Shown here: piece by piece, positions 1-6,779 of the stretch
How the letters are laid out: the number at the start of each line of letters is the position of its first letter
Numbering within the stretch: position 1 is the first letter of the stretch
NCBI GenBank assembly: GCA_007693875.1
Contig: RECT01000122.1
Location: 1-8,937, forward strand
DNA from: Spirulina sp. DLM2.Bin59
GTDB lineage: Bacteria > Cyanobacteriota > Cyanobacteriia > Cyanobacteriales > Spirulinaceae
Direction: 5' to 3'
DNA length: 8,937 nt
Notes under the pieces: generated by a model
What the model was told of the DNA's origin: nothing
Database searches by the model: none
What the model saw: the letters and a program-made list of their open reading frames with translations, nothing else
Made by a program: the position numbers and the translations under genes

Positions 1-989
1 CGGGTGGGAAAGGGGGTATCATTGCCGAGCCATCGCTTCACATCGGCCCGGCGACGCTGGACAAAATGACTGGCTAACTCAATGCGCTGGTTTTGGGTCA
101 AATGGTTAATATCCCAAGTCTCAAACTGGGGTTTGAGCAAACCAATGATCGCCCGGAATGAGGCCTCTAGGCCGCTGTGGGGGGTGGCGGTTAACAGGAT
201 CAGGTGTTGTTGCTCCCGTTGGGCGATGTCCTGAAGCAGTTGATGCCGTTGCTGTTGGGTGATGCTCCGTCCGCCCCCAGGGGTGCAGGTGTGGGCTTCA
301 TCGACAATCACGAAATCCGGGCAATGGGCGAGAAAGCTGGCCCGGCGGCGATCGGATTTGGCATAGTCCAAACTAACGATGATATGGCGATAGTAGCCGA
401 AAACATGATGATCCCCACTGGGGGGTAAGCCCCGCTCCAATTTGCTGACTGTGCCGGAGCGAATCACCACCGCATCAATGTGAAATTTCTCCCGCAGTTC
501 CCGCTGCCATTGATCGCAGAGATGGGGGGGACAGAGGACGGCGAGGCGTTTTACTTCGTTGCGATCGAGCATTTCCCGGGCAATTAACCCCGCTTCAATG
601 GTTTTGCCTATCCCCACATCATCGGCAATTAACAGCCGCATCGTCGCTAATCGCAGGGCCATCAACAGCGGCACAAGCTGGTAAGGGCGAGGCCGCACCG
701 AAAGGCGACCGAGGGCGCGAAAGGGGCCGGCTCCACTACGGAGACTGAGGCGAGCCGCATCCATGAGGAGTTGGGCGGCGGTATGGTCTTGAACGGTGTC
801 GGCGGTGGGCAGGGGAAATTGAGCGGCGGTGATTTCCTCTAGGGCCAGGGGGCGATAGATGCCGCAAATTTGGTCTTCATTGCCACTGAGGGGACGCAAC
901 CGCAACACATCAGGGATATCGGCAGGCAGAATCACCCATTGGCGATCGCGACAATGAACAACGGCTCCCGGCAAAAAACGATCAGCCAT
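1..989 (-). CDS. SNF2/DEAH-family helicase, N-terminal part (gene runs off the left edge)
   Basis: The first 329 codons of a large superfamily-2 ATPase read without a stop or frameshift to the window edge. What is seen: an N-terminal region (about 1-98) starting with FLPGAVV and probably specific to the family; Walker A in DDVGIGKTIEAG (K129); motif II DEAH at 230-233; motif III TATPHS at 267-272; then HFVQRRRAD near 310. The order and spacing fit RecA-like lobe 1 of an SNF2/RapA-type DNA translocase; lobe 2 would lie outside the window. The ATG at 989 was chosen because GGAG sits 7 nt upstream at 997-1000, inside the preceding gene. The Uma2 stop codon lies within the first codons of this gene, so coupled translation is likely. 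The text resembles the SNF2-like helicases of DISARM-type systems (DrmD), but that is my reading from memory. A housekeeping RapA-like protein is the alternative. Confidence 0.9.
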   Translation of the reverse strand, partial: MADRFLPGAVVHCRDRQWVILPADIPDVLRLRPLSGNEDQICGIYRPLALEEITAAQFPLPTADTVQDHTAAQLLMDAARLSLRSGAGPFRALGRLSVRPRPYQLVPLLMALRLATMRLLIADDVGIGKTIEAGLIAREMLDRNEVKRLAVLCPPHLCDQWQRELREKFHIDAVVIRSGTVSKLERGLPPSGDHHVFGYYRHIIVSLDYAKSDRRRASFLAHCPDFVIVDEAHTCTPGGGRSITQQQRHQLLQDIAQREQQHLILLTATPHSGLEASFRAIIGLLKPQFETWDINHLTQNQRIELASHFVQRRRADVKRWLGNDTPFPT

Positions 990-1563
990 GATCCGGCTCC
1001 AAGGTGACACCCTCATATAACAGTGCAATGGGGCATTCAAACTCAATACTTTCGAGGGCGATCGCCTCCCCTTCCCCATAGGTATAATAAAGCCACATTT
1101 TCCCCTCACCCCGGCGATACAGTTCCACAGCCATGGATTCCGAATCCACCAAAACGTACTCCTTTAAACTGGCGATCTGGCGATAATACTTCAACTTGGC
1201 ACCGCGATCATAGGAAGCGGTACTCGGGGAAAGCACCTCAATGATCACCGTGGGATTTTCCACAAATTGCCGAGATTCTAAATCCTCTGGATTACAAGTG
1301 ATCACAAGATCGGGATAAAAATAACGACGATTCTCATAGGTCTGAACTTTGACATCGGAAACATAGGCTTCACAACCCCGCTGACGCAAATGAGGATACA
1401 AAGCCCTGTAGAAATTGAGATAAATTTTGGTGTGGGGAATACTGCCGCCGGTCATCGCTAAAATTTCGCCATCAATGTACTCATGGCGCTCTTCTTGCTG
1501 GGCTTCCCATGCCAAGTATGCTTCAGGGGACATTTTTTGCGGATATTGGGGTTGGGCAATCAT
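982..1563 (-). CDS. Uma2 family (DUF820) PD-(D/E)XK endonuclease
   Basis: This 193-residue protein has the full length and motif order of the Uma2/DUF820 family, which is greatly expanded in cyanobacteria. Seen: HEYIDGEI at 27-34, GGS.PH at 39-44, YPDLVI at 83-88 with candidate metal-binding D85, VIIEVLSPST at 106-115 with E109, and AKLKYY at 122-127 supplying the lysine of the PD-(D/E)XK core. No signal peptide or membrane segment is visible. Family members are predicted restriction-like endonucleases; the biological target is generally unknown. The gene ends inside the first codons of the downstream helicase (8-bp overlap), so the two are probably co-translated. Its own start has only a weak purine stretch (GAGAAAAA) upstream. 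It lies 81 bp downstream of the tRNA on the same strand and could in part be read from the tRNA promoter, since no convincing terminator separates them. Confidence 0.93.
   Translation of the reverse strand: MIAQPQYPQKMSPEAYLAWEAQQEERHEYIDGEILAMTGGSIPHTKIYLNFYRALYPHLRQRGCEAYVSDVKVQTYENRRYFYPDLVITCNPEDLESRQFVENPTVIIEVLSPSTASYDRGAKLKYYRQIASLKEYVLVDSESMAVELYRRGEGKMWLYYTYGEGEAIALESIEFECPIALLYEGVTLEPDHG
997..1000 (-). promoter_or_regulatory. Ribosome binding site of the helicase gene, inside the Uma2 gene
   Basis: On the minus strand GGAG lies 7 nt before the ATG at 989. It sits within the last codons of the Uma2 gene, so the ribosome site of the second gene lies in the coding region of the first. 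This supports the chosen start and suggests termination-reinitiation coupling. Confidence 0.6.
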
Positions 1564-1644
1564 GGATTTTTCTCAACTGGTTAAACCGATGCTGAGATCA
1601 ATGGTACATTTAACCCCAGAAAAAAGGCCAAGGCATTGAGGGTA

Positions 1645-1717
1645 AGCCGATGATCGGATTTGAACCGACGGCCTTTCGATTACGAATCGAGTGCTCTACC
1701 AACTGAGCTACATCGGC
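1645..1717 (-). tRNA. tRNA-Thr (anticodon CGT)
   Basis: The minus strand folds into a complete 73-nt cloverleaf. The acceptor GCCGATG pairs perfectly with CATCGGC. The D stem is GCTC/GAGC with loop AGTTGGTA. The anticodon stem CTCGA/TCGAA has one outer C-A mismatch and loop TTCGTAA, giving anticodon CGT, which reads the threonine codon ACG. The T arm GTCGG/CCGAT carries loop TTCAAAT. The discriminator base is U. CCA is not encoded (the next bases are TAC), so it must be added after transcription. CGT is the minor threonine isoacceptor and reads only ACG. tRNA genes are common integration targets, but no duplicated 3' end of this tRNA is visible in the window. Confidence 0.97.
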
Positions 1718-1729
1718 AAGGCGGTCTCC

Positions 1730-1738
1730 AGTATAGCA
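1730..1738 (-). promoter_or_regulatory. Extended -10 promoter of tRNA-Thr
   Basis: On the minus strand TGC-TATACT matches an extended -10 element (TGn followed by a near-consensus -10). It would start transcription about 5-7 nt before the tRNA 5' end. No good -35 hexamer is seen at the usual distance, which fits an extended -10 promoter. Confidence 0.5.
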
Positions 1739-1764
1739 GGGATTTTCGGAAAAATCTCGTTAGA

Positions 1765-2076
1765 ATGGAGGAAAATTTTGCTAAAACTCCTATGACCAAG
1801 CGGCGATCGCTCAATCCAGAACAATACGCCCACCTCAGAGCCGAAGCCAAGGCCCCCTACCGGGGGTTGCGCCGCTTTGTTTATGTTAGCTTTGGGGCGT
1901 CCGGGTTAATTGGGGCGGTGATTTTTGTCACCCAATTGGCGGCGGGTACGGCTCGGCCTTCCGCTCTGCCCAACTTGGCTCTACAGATTGCCCTCGTTGC
2001 CGCCATGCTCTGGCTCTGGCAACAGGAAGATAAAGCGGAGCAGCGACAAAATCGCCCCACACCCCCCCCTCGGTAA
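1765..2076 (+). CDS. DUF3493 family small membrane protein
   Basis: This is a small cyanobacterial protein of unknown function. After a polar N-terminus come SLNPEQY and KAPYRGLRRF, a hallmark of the DUF3493 family, then two hydrophobic stretches: roughly VYVSFGASGLIGAVIFVTQL and, after a short ARPSALP turn, LALQIALVAAMLWLW. This predicts a two-helix membrane protein with a charged, proline-rich C-terminal tail. From the ATG at 1765 it is 103 residues. The ATG at 1792 gives 94 residues and a start nearer the conserved block. Neither has a well-placed Shine-Dalgarno: GGAGG at 1767-1771 is 20 nt from the second ATG and inside the gene if the first is used. It is transcribed away from the tRNA across a 47-bp gap and ends 22 bp before the FHA gene, so the two may be co-transcribed. 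In plants and cyanobacteria the family is associated with plastid or thylakoid proteins, but I assign no role. Confidence 0.85.
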   Translation: MEENFAKTPMTKRRSLNPEQYAHLRAEAKAPYRGLRRFVYVSFGASGLIGAVIFVTQLAAGTARPSALPNLALQIALVAAMLWLWQQEDKAEQRQNRPTPPPR

Positions 2077-2098
2077 TGGCTTCTAGCGTATCCTTGCC

Positions 2099-2836
2099 AT
2101 GGAATTTGAAAATCGGCTTAACCTCTACCAGGTTTTCCAAACCCTCTACGATCACCATCCCGATCTTCTCAACGACATTCTTAAGTTGGAGGATGCCCAG
2201 GATTTTGCGGCGCCGCTGATTCCCCGCCATCCCTATATTTTAGGCATGGTGGAGACGGAGACGGTGTATTTGATCACGAATCTACTGGACAGCCGAACCC
2301 AAGCCATTACCCAACCCCAATGGATTTGGACTATTGGCCGAGCGGGGCACAATGCGATCACCCTTGGGGATCATCACCTCTCCCGCCACCATGCTGCGAT
2401 TCAATACATCCCCGGCCAGGGCTTTTTTGTCCATGACCTCAACAGCACCAACGGCACCTATCTCAATCAGGAAGTGCTCCATGCCCCCCGTCGTCTCTAT
2501 GAGGGGGATCACCTCCGCATTGGTAGTGTGGTGATTTCGTTTTTCATTTGTCAGCAAACGGTGGCCAGCCGGGCGATCGCCATTGATCTGGCCACCTACC
2601 TCCGCGAAAGTTCTCCCCTGGTCACGCCGGAGCCGCCGGCCACCCCAACGCCTCAACTTTCCCCTGAACAGCAGCAATCGGTGCAATCCCGCACGACTTC
2701 TGCTTTTTTGCCCAATAGCCAGGATTCCGGCCCGCAAGTGACCCAAACACCCCCATCCCATGGCCCCCTCAACCATGAGCAGCAATCGGAAATCCTCGAT
2801 CGCTTTTTCCAAATTCACAACGAAGATATGAGCTAG
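2099..2836 (+). CDS. FHA domain-containing protein
   Basis: A 245-residue cytoplasmic protein whose only recognised domain is a forkhead-associated domain at about 60-152. FHA domains bind phosphothreonine peptides. The classic residues are present: G80-R81 in the TIGRAG strand, S95-R96-H97 in LSRHHAAI, and N115-S-T-N118-G-T in HDLNSTNGTYLN. The N-terminal 50 residues look helical (LYQVFQTLYDHH, LLNDILKLEDAQ). Residues 171-222 form a Pro/Thr/Ser/Gln-rich linker, and 223-245 end in a predicted amphipathic helix (EQQSEILDRFFQIH). It is probably an adaptor in Ser/Thr-kinase signalling, but no kinase or phosphatase gene is nearby. An in-frame TAG at 2084-2086 makes the ATG at 2099 the first possible ATG; no Shine-Dalgarno is seen. 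Its stop overlaps that of the convergent ruvB. It differs from FraH-type proteins, which have an N-terminal zinc ribbon. Confidence 0.93.
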   Translation: MEFENRLNLYQVFQTLYDHHPDLLNDILKLEDAQDFAAPLIPRHPYILGMVETETVYLITNLLDSRTQAITQPQWIWTIGRAGHNAITLGDHHLSRHHAAIQYIPGQGFFVHDLNSTNGTYLNQEVLHAPRRLYEGDHLRIGSVVISFFICQQTVASRAIAIDLATYLRESSPLVTPEPPATPTPQLSPEQQQSVQSRTTSAFLPNSQDSGPQVTQTPPSHGPLNHEQQSEILDRFFQIHNEDMS

Positions 2837-3924
2837 GGGAGCGCGGTTGGGCCGGTGGGGTCACTGTAGCCTAAATGCGCGTAGGCGGCGGCGGCGGCAG
2901 TGCGGCCCCTGGGGGTGCGGTTGATCAAGCCCATTTGCAGCAGGTAGGGTTCATAGACTTCTTCGATGGTGCGGGCATCTTCCCCCGTGGCGGCGGCGAT
3001 CGCCTCTAATCCCACCGGGCCGCCCTGAAATTGCTCAATCATCGTCTTTAAGACGAGGCGATCGGTCCAATCCAACCCCAAGGGATCGACGTTGAGCAGT
3101 TCGAGGGCTGCGGTGGCTACGGGGGCGGTAATTGTCCCCAAGGCCTTGACCTGGGCATAGTCCCGGACACGACGGAGGAGGCGGTTGGCGATGCGGGGTG
3201 TGCCTCGGGCCCGTTGGGCAATGGCGATCGCCCCTGGTGGGGTGATGTCTGCATTGAGGAGAGCGGCGGTGCGGGTGACGATGGCGGTGAGTTCTTCGTA
3301 ATCATAGAAGCGCAACCGTTGGATCAGGCCAAAGCGATCGCGCAGGGGGGCAGTGAGGGCCCCCATATTGGTTGTGGCTCCGATGATTGTGAAGGGGGGG
3401 AGGGAGAGGCTGCGGGTGCGGGCGGATTGGCCTTTGCCGATGGTGATATCAAGGCGAAAATCCTCCATGGCGGCATAGAGGAGTTCTTCGGTGATCCGGT
3501 TGAGGCGGTGGATTTCATCGATAAAGAGGATGTCACCTTTTTGGAGGTTGACCAGTAGCCCGGTGATATCCCGGGGCCGTTCCAGGGCAGGGGCGGCGGT
3601 GATTTTGCAGTTCACGCCCATTTCGGCGGCGAGGATCAGGGCCATGGTGGTTTTGCCTAAACCCGGTGGGCCATAGAAGAGGGTATGGTCGAGGGGGTCT
3701 TGGCGGCCTTGGGCGGCGGCGATGGCAATGTCCAGCACGCCCTTGAGATCCTTTTGCCCAATGTAGTCGGCGAGGGTTTGGGGCCGGAGGCCCTCTTCGT
3801 TTTGGGAGGTTTCGTCGGGGGTGGTGGTGGCCTGGAGGAGGTCGGGGGCAGTAGGGGGCGATGGTTGCGCAACGTCCGATCGTTTTTTTCCCCAGTCTTT
3901 GCCGTAGGTGCTTTGAATGGCCAT
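2833..3924 (-). CDS. ruvB: RuvB, Holliday junction branch-migration ATPase
   Basis: A 363-residue AAA+ motor that, with RuvA, drives branch migration of Holliday junctions in recombinational repair. Seen: a polar N-terminal extension of about 45 residues, common in cyanobacterial RuvB, then LRPQTLADYIGQ; Walker A GPPGLGKT at 85-92 (K91); the RuvA-contact region around 107-125; Walker B LFIDEIHRL at 133-141 (D136, E137); sensor 1 GATT at 182-185; PLRDRFG at 193-199 with the candidate arginine finger R195; sensor 2 GTPRIANRLLRR at 241-252; and a winged-helix C-terminal domain with GGPVGLEAIA and NRTPRGR. Sensor 1 is followed by NMG where RAG or KAG is more usual. An alanine run near the C-terminus comes from five GGC triplets at 2884-2898 (plus-strand reading). 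ruvA and ruvC are absent from the window. The start is supported by a strong Shine-Dalgarno. Confidence 0.98.
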   Translation of the reverse strand: MAIQSTYGKDWGKKRSDVAQPSPPTAPDLLQATTTPDETSQNEEGLRPQTLADYIGQKDLKGVLDIAIAAAQGRQDPLDHTLFYGPPGLGKTTMALILAAEMGVNCKITAAPALERPRDITGLLVNLQKGDILFIDEIHRLNRITEELLYAAMEDFRLDITIGKGQSARTRSLSLPPFTIIGATTNMGALTAPLRDRFGLIQRLRFYDYEELTAIVTRTAALLNADITPPGAIAIAQRARGTPRIANRLLRRVRDYAQVKALGTITAPVATAALELLNVDPLGLDWTDRLVLKTMIEQFQGGPVGLEAIAAATGEDARTIEEVYEPYLLQMGLINRTPRGRTAAAAAYAHLGYSDPTGPTALP

Positions 3925-3932
3925 CGGTTTTT

Positions 3933-3939
3933 CCTCCTT
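3933..3939 (-). promoter_or_regulatory. Strong ribosome binding site of ruvB
   Basis: AAGGAGG lies 8 nt before the ruvB ATG on the minus strand. It is the best Shine-Dalgarno sequence in the window and fixes the ruvB start. Confidence 0.8.
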
Positions 3940-3947
3940 CCCCTGCC

Positions 3948-3953
3948 ATTGTA
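3948..3953 (-). promoter_or_regulatory. Possible -10 element for ruvB
   Basis: TACAAT on the minus strand lies in the 66-bp gap between the ClC gene and ruvB, about 24 nt before the ruvB start. It is a good -10 match, but no convincing -35 is seen. ruvB may have its own promoter in addition to read-through from the ClC gene. Confidence 0.25.
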
Positions 3954-3990
3954 GCGGCGATCGCCCTCAGCCCGGGGATTCCCCAGGGGA

Positions 3991-6675
3991 TCAAGGGGGG
4001 CTTTCTTCCCCATCCCCCGCCCGGAGGAGGATCACCGTCGCCTGGGATTGGCTGGCGATCGCCTCTGGGATATTGCCATGGAGCACCTGCTGAATCATCC
4101 CCTCCCGACTGGCTCCGAGGATAATTAACGGGCAAGCCTCCCGCGCCGCAAACTGCGTCACCGAGGCCACTACATCATTGGAGCGCAATACCAACGCCGT
4201 GATCTCACAGTCGAGGTCAGTTTGCAGCTCCTGAGCCAGGGTTTTGAGCCGTCGGCCGCTGAAGGATTTGCGGTGGGGGGGGATGACCTGGGTGAGGAAA
4301 ATTTGCGCTGGGGTTTGGAGATGGATGAAGGCCGGCAAGTAATGGAGAGCGCGGCGAATATTCGGCCCCCCGGACATGGGGATTAACCAATGGCCATGGG
4401 GTGCCGCGAGGGGATAGCTCTGGCGTAACCCGCCAAACTTAATCAACATCACCTCACAACTGGCCCGCTGCACCAACGTATCCACCACATTGCCAAAAAT
4501 GCGCCCCGGTGTACTCGTTGACCCCTTCCAACCGAGGATGAGGCGATCAATATGGCGATCTCGGATCGTCTCTAAAATGCCTTGGGCCGTATCTTGGGCG
4601 AGGCGGATTTGGCTGTGGATGGAAATTGTCGGGGTGAGATCGGCGGCGATCGCCATAATTTCCGCCAAAAAGCGATGACTTTCGGTCAAATCCACCCGGG
4701 CCTGGGCCGGAGGGGTATGGCGGGGAACCGCAATGATGATCAGGCATTCCAACTCATAGCCCTCCTCAAGGGCGATCGCCCCCGCAATTTTCAACAAACT
4801 GGGGGCCGTCTCCGGGTTCGCCAAGGGCAACAAAATCCGCCCCTTCCCCACCGCCGGCCCCCGGGTTTCATAGACCACATAGGAAGGCTGTCGTGGGTTA
4901 GCAGGGCTAGATTTCCCCTGTAAATGGCTAGCAGTAGCATGGATCAAATCACTGCGGGTAATAATCCCCAACAGTTTCCGCCCCTCGGTGACGGGCAAAT
5001 GGGACACCTGATAGCGATCCATTAAATACATCACATCCCCCACCGGCAGCAACGGCGGCACCGTCACCGGCCCCGCCGTCATCATCTCCCGCACCAACTG
5101 CTCCGGCTCCAAACTATTTAACCGCGCCAAATTTTGCTCCGTCACCATCCCCACCAATTCCCCCTCATCCACCACCGGAAAGCCATGGTGTAGGGATTCC
5201 CGCACCACGCCATAGACATCCTCCACCCGCATCGTCGCCACCAAGGTTTCCACCTTCCGCTGCATCACATCCCCCGCCCGCAGATCTGTGAGCACCTCCC
5301 GACGGCTGGACTCATCTTTGAGATCAATGCCACTCACTTCTAGTAAATGTTGATAGAGGGAGCCAGATTTCAGCGTTTCCGCAACCCCATAGGCCACCAC
5401 CGTGCTAATCATCAAAGGCAGCACCAATTGAAAATCCATCGTCAGTTCAAAAACAATCACAATGGCGGTAATGGGAACCCGGGCCACAGCGGTAAAAAAA
5501 GCCCCCATCCCCACCAGTGCATAGGTAGCCTTAGCATCCGCTCCCCCCAAGACCATCGCCAACTCCCCCACCCAATAGCCCAATGCCGAACCCAACACCA
5601 AAGCCGGGGAAAACAGTCCTCCCGGTGCGCCGGAACCATAGGCGAGAATCGTCAGGCCAAAATGAATCGCAAAAATCACCAGGGTTTCCCGCCAACCCGC
5701 GCCCCCAGTGACGAGAAAATCCCGCAGGCCGGCATTGTTGAGGAGCGTCGGCGGCGAAAAGGCAATCACCCCCCCGGAAATTAACCCCACTGCTCCCATG
5801 CGCCAAGCAAGGGGTGAGCCGCCCCACCAGACCCATCGCCACCGCTGGTTAAAGGCCAAACTGGCCAACACGCCGCGATTGAAGGCGACCCCCAACAGGC
5901 CAGCGAGGGTTCCCAAGAGGAGATAGAAGGGGATTTCTCTCATCGTGAAGTGATGATGGAGATTCACCGTCAGCATTGCGGCGGGAAGATTAAGCCCTGC
6001 TGAACCGAGGAGGCGGGAGACGACGGAGCCGGTGAAGGAGGCGAGAATGGCGGTTTCGAGGGTTAACCCGGACATATCCCGCGATAGTTCCTCTACGACG
6101 AATAACACCCCAGCAATGGGGGTATTAAACCCGGCGGCCAACCCGGCGGCGGCTCCGGCGGCGATCATTTGGCGGCGGTGTTGGGGGGAGGTGGGAACCC
6201 ATTGGCTGAGTTGGGCGGCGAGGGCAGCGCCGATGTGGACGGTGGGGCCGCGTCGGCCGAGGGTGAGGCCGGCTCCGAGGATCAGGATTGTGCCCAGGAG
6301 TTTCACCACCGCCACCCGAATCGAGAGGATGACCGGAAATTCTGCTAGGGCGGCCTTAACCTGGGGAATGCCGCCCCCTTTGGCATCGGGGGCCCAGGTT
6401 TCCACGAGCCACCCCGCCAACCAACAGAGGGCAAAGCTGAAAACCGGCAGACTGAGGGGCCAGCGGCCGGCCAGTTGGGGCAGGGTGGTGATCAGTTGGA
6501 GGCGAAAGTTACCGACGATGGCGATCCCCTCTTTGAGAAGAAGGGCGGCGATCGCCGAAACACACCCGATTAGGCAGGCTTCGAGGAGGGCATAGTGATC
6601 ACTGGTGACGTAGGAGCCAAAATGCTGCCGCGCTAGCCAGGTCTGAAGTCCTGCGGGTAAGTACCGCTTCATCAC
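3991..6675 (-). CDS. ClC-family chloride channel/transporter with CBS pair and two universal-stress domains
   Basis: An 894-residue inner-membrane protein in three parts. Residues 25-445 are a ClC anion pore: GGGIP at 100-104 (anion-site loop, usually GSGIP), GRRGPTVHIG at 140-149, FNTPIAGVLFVVEE at 183-196, GAPGGLFSP at 349-357 and Y441, equivalent to the pore tyrosine Y445 of E. coli ClC. Residues 465-580 are two CBS motifs, typically adenine-nucleotide sensors. Residues 612-748 and 762-886 are two UspA-like domains; the first has the ATP-loop spacing G715-x2-G718-x9-G728, the second HGNIPEAIA. R142 (codon at 6250-6252) replaces the gating glutamate (E148 in E. coli), which argues against ordinary Cl-/H+ exchange. 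The second glutamate of VVEE (E196, matching E203) is kept. It probably moves anions under nucleotide control. The start is GTG at 6675 or ATG at 6672; neither has a clear ribosome site. Confidence 0.95.
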   Translation of the reverse strand: MMKRYLPAGLQTWLARQHFGSYVTSDHYALLEACLIGCVSAIAALLLKEGIAIVGNFRLQLITTLPQLAGRWPLSLPVFSFALCWLAGWLVETWAPDAKGGGIPQVKAALAEFPVILSIRVAVVKLLGTILILGAGLTLGRRGPTVHIGAALAAQLSQWVPTSPQHRRQMIAAGAAAGLAAGFNTPIAGVLFVVEELSRDMSGLTLETAILASFTGSVVSRLLGSAGLNLPAAMLTVNLHHHFTMREIPFYLLLGTLAGLLGVAFNRGVLASLAFNQRWRWVWWGGSPLAWRMGAVGLISGGVIAFSPPTLLNNAGLRDFLVTGGAGWRETLVIFAIHFGLTILAYGSGAPGGLFSPALVLGSALGYWVGELAMVLGGADAKATYALVGMGAFFTAVARVPITAIVIVFELTMDFQLVLPLMISTVVAYGVAETLKSGSLYQHLLEVSGIDLKDESSRREVLTDLRAGDVMQRKVETLVATMRVEDVYGVVRESLHHGFPVVDEGELVGMVTEQNLARLNSLEPEQLVREMMTAGPVTVPPLLPVGDVMYLMDRYQVSHLPVTEGRKLLGIITRSDLIHATASHLQGKSSPANPRQPSYVVYETRGPAVGKGRILLPLANPETAPSLLKIAGAIALEEGYELECLIIIAVPRHTPPAQARVDLTESHRFLAEIMAIAADLTPTISIHSQIRLAQDTAQGILETIRDRHIDRLILGWKGSTSTPGRIFGNVVDTLVQRASCEVMLIKFGGLRQSYPLAAPHGHWLIPMSGGPNIRRALHYLPAFIHLQTPAQIFLTQVIPPHRKSFSGRRLKTLAQELQTDLDCEITALVLRSNDVVASVTQFAAREACPLIILGASREGMIQQVLHGNIPEAIASQSQATVILLRAGDGEESPP

Positions 6676-6726
6676 AACAGGGGGATGGAGGATTGGGCCT
6701 TTCAGAATACCCCGAAAGGGGAGCGG

Positions 6727-6738
6727 TGCTCCGGAGCA
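6727..6738. repeat. 12-bp perfect palindrome
   Basis: TGCTCCGGAGCA is a perfect palindrome about 52 bp upstream of the ClC start. It could be an operator for a dimeric regulator, but one 12-bp palindrome in 9 kb of GC-rich DNA is weak evidence. Confidence 0.4.
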
Positions 6739-6779
6739 AAGGGGCGATGTTGTGGGTCGTTGCTGATGGTGTGAGGCTG

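Noticed and set aside
1618..1642. T-run (six Ts on the minus strand) after the tRNA as an intrinsic terminator.
   Set aside because: No stable GC-rich stem immediately precedes it; only a short CCTTGG palindrome is present.
1645..1717. tRNA-Thr as the attachment site of an integrated element.
   Set aside because: No integrase gene and no second copy of the tRNA 3' end were found in the window.
2884..2898. Five GGC triplets in a row near the 3' end of ruvB, as a possible unstable microsatellite.
   Set aside because: They encode an alanine run in the variable RuvB C-terminus and are too short to suggest phase variation.
3966..3992. GGGG-AAT-CCCC hairpin after the ClC stop as a terminator.
   Set aside because: The stem is only four pairs in a C/G-rich run and no T-run follows on the minus strand.
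3214..4135. Long open frames opposite and out of frame with ruvB.
   Set aside because: They are Gly- or Pro/Arg-rich shadows of GC-rich coding sequence; ruvB itself is unambiguous.
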